A program made the translations under genes and the position numbers. A DNA stretch of 64,000 nt from positions 8,122,751 through 8,186,750 of the forward strand of contig OZ026514.1 in the NCBI GenBank assembly GCA_964019695.1. The letters run 5' to 3'. The DNA comes from Loripinus fragilis. Its lineage: Eukaryota; Mollusca; Bivalvia; Lucinida; Lucinidae. Of the stretch, positions 22,801-31,800 are shown piece after piece. The notes beneath the pieces are model-generated. The model saw nothing but the letters and a program-made list of their open reading frames with translations, did no database searches and was not told the DNA's origin. Each line of letters starts with the position of its first letter. Position 1 is the first letter of the stretch.

Positions 22801-25800
22801 TGTGCAAAGCTTACTGAAGGCTTACCAACATTATCACAAGTATTTTGTACCTATCTTTGGGTTGTGGTATGAGTGTGTTGTGCTCTTGCAGTTATCTGCA
22901 TTTAACAGCTGAGCTACTAATTTAGACATCTGCTAGTACACTTGGTTTGTTATATGACAGAGGGAAATTCAAAGTACTACTTTCTACCACTGAGCCACAG
23001 AGCTCCGTCTTTTTTCTACTGTGTAGTAGCCAAAGATTTACCTTAATACTTACAACATGACCCAAGTACTTGTTGAGAGTCTCTGCGAAATGTTGGAAAA
23101 ATTCCAGTACAGCTAGTTCATTCTGCAAGAGAAATAGGAAATATTAGGCGAGTGTCTTTAGATGTCAAGTTTACCAGGCAAGGCTTTGAGAACGCTTGTT
23201 GACTAGCGTTCTCAAAGCCGAGCCTGGTAAACTTGATATCAAAAGACACGAAACCTGGATTCTATTTAATAGTTTACCCATTGTTTGAATAAAAATTGCA
23301 TTGGAAACCTGGTGAAAGTGTAGTTTTCAGAAACTCAAGGGCAGCTAACTTCGTAGTCAGTTATGGGATCTGACCGAAATTCAAACTCATCCATACTTTT
23401 ATGTATGTCCTGGTAACCTACAGGGATGAAGAAAATCAAATGAAAAATGAAGGTGCTAGAGTGGTCACAAAATTATATAGTTTTATTTTAGATGCTCAAG
23501 GGCAGCTAACTCTGTAGCTGGTGGATGGGTGTGGCGGAAAATCAAACCCATTCAAACTTTTATTGAAGTCCTTGTTACCTACAAATGAGGAAATCCATTC
23601 AAAAATGAAGGTGCTCGAGTGGTCACAACAGATCTCCCATTGTAAGTCTATGCAGATTTTTTATGATGCTCAAGGGAAGTTAACTCCACAGTCTAAAGTT
23701 GGTTCTACTTTAAATTAAACCCATCCAAGCTTTTATGGTTGTCCTTGTTACCTGAAAGAATGAAGAAGATCCAATAAAAAATGAAGGCGCTAGAGTGGTC
23801 ACAACATTATCAATCAATTTTTAAGATGCTCAAGGGCATCTAACTTCATAAAAGGTGATGGGATCTTGACTGAATTCAAACTCATCCAAGCTTTTATGGT
23901 TGTCCTTATCTGCAAGAATGAATATGATCTATTATAAAATGAAAGCACTAGAATGGTCACAACAATTCTCCAATTATAAGTCTATGGTGGTTTTTTAAGA
24001 CGCTCAAGGGCAGCTAACTCCACAGTCGCAGGTCTGATCTGGCCCAATTTTGAACCCATCTAAGCTTTTATAGTTGACCTTGTTACCTGCAAAAATGAAG
24101 AAGATCCAATAAAAAATGAAGGCACTAGAGTGGTCACAACATTATCCATCAATTTTTAAGATGTTCAATTGAGCTGACTCCATAATAGGTGATGGGATCT
24201 TGACGAAATATAAACTAATTCAAGCTTTAATAGCTGCCCTTCTTATCTGTAAGAATAAATCAGATCCATTCAAAATTGAAAGCACTAGAGTGCTCACAAC
24301 ATTTCTCCCATTATTAGTCTATGGGGATTTTTCCAGATGCTCAAGGACAGCTAACTCATAAGTCCTTGGTCGGATCCTGCAGAATTTCAAACTCATCCAA
24401 TCTTTTATGAGAGTCCTTGTTAGATGAAAGAATAAAGAAGTTCCAATCAAAAATGTAGGCGCTAGATCGGTCACAACATTTCATCAATTTTTAAGATGCT
24501 CAAGGGGAGCTAACTCCAAAACAGATGATGGGATCTTAACAAATTCAAACTCATCTAAGCTTTAATAATTGTCCTTATTGTATGCAATAATGAAGAAGAT
24601 CCATTCAAAATTGAAAGCACTAGAGTGGTCATAACATTTCTCCCATTATAAGCTTATAGGGATTTCTCCAAACGCTCAAGGGCAGGTAACTCGTATGTCC
24701 CTGGTCAGATCCTGCTGAATTTTGAACCCATCTGAGATATTATGGGTTTACTTGTTGCCTGCAAGAATGAAGAAGATCCAATCAAAAATGAAGGAGCTTG
24801 AGTGGTCACAACATTATTTGTTAATTTTTAAGATGCTCAAGGGGTGTTAACTCCAAAATAAAATAAATTGTGTGATGGGATCTTGACGAAATTCAAACTC
24901 ATCCAAGCTTTAATAGTTGTCCTTTTTGTTTACAAGAATGAAGAAGATCCATTCAAAATTGAAAGCACTAGAGTTGTTGCAACATTTTTCCTATTATAAG
25001 TCTATATGGTTTTTTCCAAACGCTCAAGGGCAGGTAACTCATCAGTCCCAAGTCCGATCCTGCTGAATTTCAAACCCATCCGAGATAAAGATCCAATCAA
25101 AAATGAATGAGCTAGAGTGGTCACAACATCATTCATTAATTTTTAAGATGCTCAAGGGGAGCTAACTCCAAAATGTGTGATGGGATCTTGACGAAATTCA
25201 AACTCATCCAAGCTTTAATAGTTGTTCTTATTGTATGCAAGAATGAAGAAGATCCATCCAAAATTGAAATCACTAGAATGGTCACAACATTTCTCCCATT
25301 ATAAGTCTATGGAGATTTTTCCAAACGCTCAAGGGCAGCTAACTCATAAGTCCTTCAACTGATACTGCCCAATTTCAAACCCATCCGAGATTTTATGAGT
25401 GTTCTTGTTGCCTGCAAGAATGAAGAAGATATATCATCATATCATAATCGGATTTTTGATTAACGTGCAGGTGCAGGGGCATCATCCACATCAGTGGGCC
25501 CCTGCAAGGTAACTGGATAGCTGCACGCATAGCAGATCTCACACCTTCTCCAAGATCCAAACAAAAATGAAGGCGCTAGAGTGGTCACAACACTATTCAT
25601 TGATTTTTCAACGCTCAAGGGCAGTTAACTCCGAAGTCAGTGATGGGATCTTGCCGAAATTCAAACCCATCCAAGCTTTATGGCTGACCTTGTTACCTGC
25701 AAAAATGAAGAAGAACAATTGGAAAATGTAGGTACTAGAGTGGTCACAACGTTTTGTCCATTATAAGTCTATGGGGATTTTTCCAAACGCTCAAGGGCAG

Positions 25801-28800
25801 CTAACTCATTAGTCCTTCCTCTGATACTGCCCAATTTCGAACCCATCCGAGATTTTATGGGTGTCCTTGTTGCCTGCAAGAATGAAGAGGATCCAATCAA
25901 AAATGAAGGCGCTAGAGTGGTCACAACAGTATTTATTGATTTTTCACACGCTCAAGGGCAGCTAACTCCAGTGTCAGTGATGGAATCTTGCCGAAATTCG
26001 AACCCATTCAAGCTTTTATGGTTGACCTTGTTACCTGAAATAATGAAGAAGATCCATTGGAAAATGAAGGCACTAGAGTGGTCACAACTTTTCTCCCATT
26101 ATAAGTCTATGGGGATTTTTCCAAACGCTCAAGGGCAGCTTACTCATAAGTCCTTCGTGGAATACTGCCCAATTTCGAACCCATTCAAGATTTTATGGTT
26201 GTCCTTGTTACCTGCAAGAATAAAGAAGAACCAATCAAAAATGAAGGAGTAAGAGTAGTCACAAGGTTTTCCCCATTATAACCCTATGGGAGCTATCTGT
26301 TGCCATGGAAACCAGAGTTCTGATCCGATCTGGCCCAAATCCTAATGGAGTCAATCCCCCACCCCAATGATGCTTCTGATGAAATTTGATTACGATCAGC
26401 CAGCTGATCTCAGAGATATTCATGTTTGAAAGTGTGGACAGACGGACGGACGGACGCCCACTCGACTCCCATCCTATAAGCTCACCCTGAGCCTTCGGCT
26501 CTGGTGAGCTAATAAATTCAATAATACAGGAGCACCAATGTTAGATTCTATTTATCGCATGAAATTAAAAATACTTAAAAACTAGTAGCCCAATGGGCAA
26601 CGATCGCTCACCATGGAGCCAGTATAATGTTTAAAGATTCCATAATTTACGATGCTCAAAGGCAGATAACTCTGAACTTGAAACAGTGACCAGGAATTAA
26701 TTCAAAAACATAAGATATTATGCCGGTTCTAGTTATCTGCAAGTATTAAAAAGATCTGAATATATATTGCATTGGAAACCTGGTGAAAGTGTAGTTTTCA
26801 GATACTCAAGGGCAGCTAACTCCTTAGTCAGTTATGGGATCTGACCGAAATTCAAACTCATCCATACTTTTATGTATGTCCTGGTAACCTACAGGGATGA
26901 AGAAAATCAAATGAAAAATAGAGGTGCTAGAGTGGTCACAACATTGTATAGATATTTTAGATGCTCAAGGGCAGCTAACTCTGAAGCTGGTGGATAGGTG
27001 TGGCGGAAAATCAAACTCATTCAAACTTTTATGGAAGTCCTTGTTACCTACAAATAAGGAAGATCCATTCAAAAATGAAGGTACTCGAGTGGTCACAACA
27101 GATCTCCCATTGTAAGTCTATGCAGATTTTTTATGATGCTCAAGGGAAGTTAACTCAAAGGTCTAAAGTTGGTTCTACTTTCATTTAACTCATCCAAGCT
27201 TTTATGGTTGTCCTTGTTACCTGCAAGAATGAAGAAGATCCAATCAAAAAAGGAGCTAGAGTGGTCACAACATTATTCATTAATTTTTAAGACGCTCAAG
27301 GGCAGCTAACTCCAAAATAAAAATATGTGATGGGATCTTGACGAAATTCAAACTCAACCAAGCTTTAATAGATGTCCTTATTGTATGCAAGAATGAAGAA
27401 GATCCATTCAAATTGAAAGCACTAGAGTGGTTGCAATATTTCTCCCATTATAAGTCTATAGGGATTTTTCCAAAGTTTGAAACGCTCAAGGGCAGGTTAC
27501 TCAAAAGCCCCTGGTCGGATCCTGCTGAATTTCAAACCCATCCAAGATATTATGGGTTTACTTGTTGCCTGCAAGAATGAAGAAGATCAAATCAAAAATG
27601 AATGAGCTAGAGTGGTCACAACATTATTCATTAATTTTTAAGATGCTCAAGGGGAGCTTACTCCAAAATGTGTAATGGGATCTTGACGAAATTCAAACTC
27701 ATCCAAGCTTTAATAGTTGTTCTTATTGAATACAAGAATGAGGAAGATCCATTCAAAATTGAAAGAACTAGAGCAGTCACAACACTTCTCCCATTATAAG
27801 TCTATGGGGATTTTTCCAAGCGCTCAAGGGCAGGTAACTCATAAGTCCCTGGTCGGATCCTGCTGAATTTCAAACCCATCCTACATATTATGGGTTTACT
27901 TGTTGCCTGCAAAAATGAAGAAGATCCAATCAAAAATGAATGAGCTAGAGTGGTCACAACATTATTCATTAATTTTTCTGACGCTCAAGGGCAGCTAACT
28001 CCAAAGTCAGTGATGGAATCTTGCCGAAATTCAAACTCATCCAAGCTTTAATAGTTGTCTTTATTGTATGCAAGAATGAAGAAGATCCATTAAAAATTGA
28101 AAGCACTAGACTGGTCACAATATTTCTCCCATTATAAGTCTATGGGGATTTTTCAAAACGCTCAAGGGCAGGTAACTCCTAAGTCCCTGGTCGGATCCTG
28201 CTGAATTTCGAACCCATCCTAGATATTATGGGTTTACTTGTTGCCTGCAAGAATGAAGAAGATCCAATCAAAAATGAAGGAGCTAGAGTTGTCACAACAT
28301 AATTCATTAATTTTTCTGACGCTCAAGGGCAGCTAACTCCGAAGTCAGTGATGGAATCTTGCCGAAATTCAAACCCATCCAAGCTTTTATGGTTGGTCTC
28401 CTTATCTGCAAGAATGAAGAAGATCCATCAAAAAATGAAGGTACTAGAGTGGTCACAACATTTCTCCCATTATAAGTCTATGGGGATTTTTCAAGATGCT
28501 CAAGGGCAGCTAACTCATAAGTCCCTAGTCGGATCCTGACGAATTTCCAACCCATTCGAGATTTTATGGTTGTCCTTGTTACCTGCAAGAATAAAGAAGA
28601 ACCAATCAAAAATAGCCATCAGAGGAGATGGCAAATCCCCCGACCAAAAAGTAATTGATATGCAGTTACAAGCAGCCAACCTAGTATATATATTTGATGT
28701 GATAATACGAGTAACACCATGCACACTAAATGACCATTTAGCCATGATGCACTCACACTGATAAAGATACTGTAATTGAATAAATGTTTCAAAATCATAT

Positions 28801-31800
28801 TTATATCTCCATGAACCGCTGAAAAGAAATGGTTTTAAAATTCATATTGTCCACATAAAACAAGATATAATGTATATTTCATGATGCCTATCTACTGAAA
28901 ACAATTACAGTATAACTAAATCATGTATACACTATTTTATATGAAACATAATACAAGAGTAGCAAATGGGAAATGAATATAACGTTATGGTGAAATGGAA
29001 AAACAAATATAGGTTTATGATGAGTGAATCATGTTTCTAGCACCGCTGCGGAGACGCAGGTCATTTTCAAACCATCCACAACTTGGCCAGCATATTATTT
29101 GCTGATTCATATGAAATGTTTCATTTTGAAACACCTGGAATGTTTGGTGTTCAGAGCAGAAGGTGTGAACAAGTGTGTATGACCAGCATATAATAATGTT
29201 GTATTGTGGATGCTTTGAAGGTGCCAGTAAAAATTAACGAGAATAATGAAATGATAAAGAGAATACCTAAAACTGAAAGCAAGGAATAATTTCTAAGTAA
29301 CTACATACATAATAGCTAAGTAGAATAGTTAAGTTGTCATCGGTATATGTAATACATCTTGAGTCACTCTGTATCTATATCAAATTTTATCAAACCAGAA
29401 TATCTCAAAGCTATATGACTGGGACAACCATAATTGCATGTAACACACCTTCCTGACCAGACATAACCAATTTTATTTAAATTGTAATTTAAAAGCAATC
29501 ATGCCTGCAGGTGATACACCAAGGGAGAAAATTCAAAAGGACAGTTAGGGGAGCAACCATTTTGCACAAGATACACTGTCTTCACCTGATATTTATGTAT
29601 ACCAAATATCATTAAAATATCTCTAAGTGTATAAGAGATATTGAGTGCACAAGCTTTCCCTATAAAGTTCATTCAAGAGAAGTAACTCTAAAGGATAACA
29701 AGCGGGAGCTGTCTTGACCTGATATATATGTATACTAAATATCATCAAAATATCTCAAATGATATGAGTCATTGAGCACAAAAGTTCATTCAAGGGAGAT
29801 AACTCAAAGGGCCGTAAGGGAGAACAACCATTCTTGCATGTGACACACCGTTTTCACCTTATATATATGTCTACCAAAGATCATAAAAATATCTCAAAGG
29901 GTATTAAAGTTATTGAGTGCACAAGCTTCCTCCTATAAAGTTCATTCAAGGGAGATAACTTATAAGTCCAGCAAGGGAGAACAACAATTCTTGAATGCAA
30001 GACACCCCCTTGACCTATTATACATATATACCATATATTATCAAAATATCTCAAAGGATATTAAAGTTATTGAGCGCACAAGCTTCCCCCTATAAAGTTC
30101 ATTCAAGGGAGATAACTCAAAAAACATTAAAGGAGAGCAACCATTCTTGCACGCAACACACCGTCTTCACCTGATATACATGCATGCCAAATATTATCAA
30201 AATATCTCAAAGGGTATTAAAGTTATAAAGTGCACATGCTTCCCCCTATAAAATTTAAATTTGACTCAAGGGAGATAGCTCAAAAGTCCATTAAAGGAGA
30301 GTAACCATTCTTGCACGCGACACACCGTCTTGACCCGATATACATGCCTACCAAATATTATCAAAATATCTCAAAGGGTATGAAAGTTATTGAGCGCACA
30401 AGCTTCCCCTTATAAAGTTCATTCAAGAGAGATAACTCAAAAGGCCAGCAAGGGAGAGCAACCATTCTTGCACGCGACACACCGTCTTGACCCGATATAC
30501 ATGCCTACCAAATATTATCAAAATATCTCAAAGGGTATGAAAGTTATTGAGCGCACAAGCTTCCCCTTATAAAGTTCATTCAAGAGAGATAACTCAAAAG
30601 GCCAGCAAGGGAGAGCAACCATTCTTGCACGCGACACACCGTCTTGACCCGATATACATGCCTACCAAATATTATCAAAATATCTCAAAGGGTATGAAAG
30701 TTATTGAGCGCACAAGCTTCCCCTTATAAAGTTCATTCAAGAGAGATAACTCAAAAGGCCAGCAAGGGAGAGCAACCATTCTTGCACGCGACACACCGTC
30801 TTGACCCGATATACATGCCTACCAAATATTATCAAAATATCTCAAAGGGTATAAAAGTTATTGAGCGCACAAGCTTTTGTCTACGGACGGACAGACGGAC
30901 GGACAGACGGACGGACGGACGCCAGGCTGATCGCTATATCCCCCGATCCTTTTCGGGTCGGGGGATAAAAATGAAGTAGCTAGAGTGGTCAAAAGGTTTT
31001 CCCCATTATAACCCTATGGGAGCTATCTGTTGCCATGGAAACCAAAGTTCTCATCGGATCTGACCCAAAACCTAATGCAGCCAATCCCCCATCCCAATGA
31101 TGCTTCTGATGAAATTCGATTACGATCAGCCTGTTCATCTCAGAGATATTCATGTTTGAAAGTGTGAGCGGACAGACGCACGGACGCCGGCTCGAGTCCC
31201 ATACTATAAGCTCACCCTGAGCCTTCGGCTCTGGTGAGCTAAAAAACACACAGATTTTTTGGTGTGAAAATGTAAAGACTTTCCCTTTTTACACAACGTT
31301 ATAATGGATGTCACATCATTACCTAACGTTACTAAATCTGTTAACCACTAGTGGTTTATCAATTTTATTGCATGGCATTATATAATTGCTAGACACAATG
31401 TCATGTGATAAACCTCATTATAACATAGATTTGGATGCAACACAGTCATGTTGTGGTTGGCATGTCTTTTTATCATGGAATTTTACAAAGGAATTAATAG
31501 AAAATGGTCAACTTCCTATCATTCCCTTGTAAGTTGCTCATTTACAACATGATTCACTTATAACAAGGTCCATTCCTATGGACCCAAAACATATTATAGA
31601 GCTTAAAGGGACTGCACTGTATGTAGTTAACCTGTCAATTTTCAAATGGTTATGTGTGCACCTGTTAAACCCTGCAAGAACAATTTGGAACTGACATCGC
31701 AAAATCCAAAGACAGATTGTCTTGCTACAAAGCCCATTTAAACAGCCTGTTATTTAATTTCGGAAGTTTTTTTTTTTGTTTGGAAAACACTATGTTTTAC

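Larger units (their letters stand above)
26580..31243 (+). mobile_element. HINE/pearl-type element A, copy 2, interrupted by element B
   Basis: The 5' head (26585-26625) contains 'ACGATCGCTCACCATGG'; its GCTCACCA is complementary to TGGTGAGC in the 3' hairpin, the asymmetric terminal repeat typical of Helentron-type elements. The core resembles copy 1. The unique 3' segment (30975-31180), a reduced ACGG stretch (near 31175-31192) and the same terminal hairpin (31208-31241) close it. A 2.35-kb element is nested at 28614-30966. It lies wholly within AP4S1 intron 2. Confidence 0.8.

Noticed and set aside
30316..30878. CRISPR-like array
   Set aside because: The repeats are directly contiguous 157-bp units with no spacers, in a eukaryotic transposon with a terminal hairpin.
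30390..30979. Three identical 60-residue frames as a gene family
   Set aside because: They arise from a 157-bp tandem repeat in three different frames and end in a microsatellite.
26580..31243. Classical Helitron with 5' TC and 3' CTRR
   Set aside because: The tail ends GAGCTAA, but the hairpin abuts the end and no 5' TC or A/T target is consistent in both copies. The Helentron/HINE pattern fits better.
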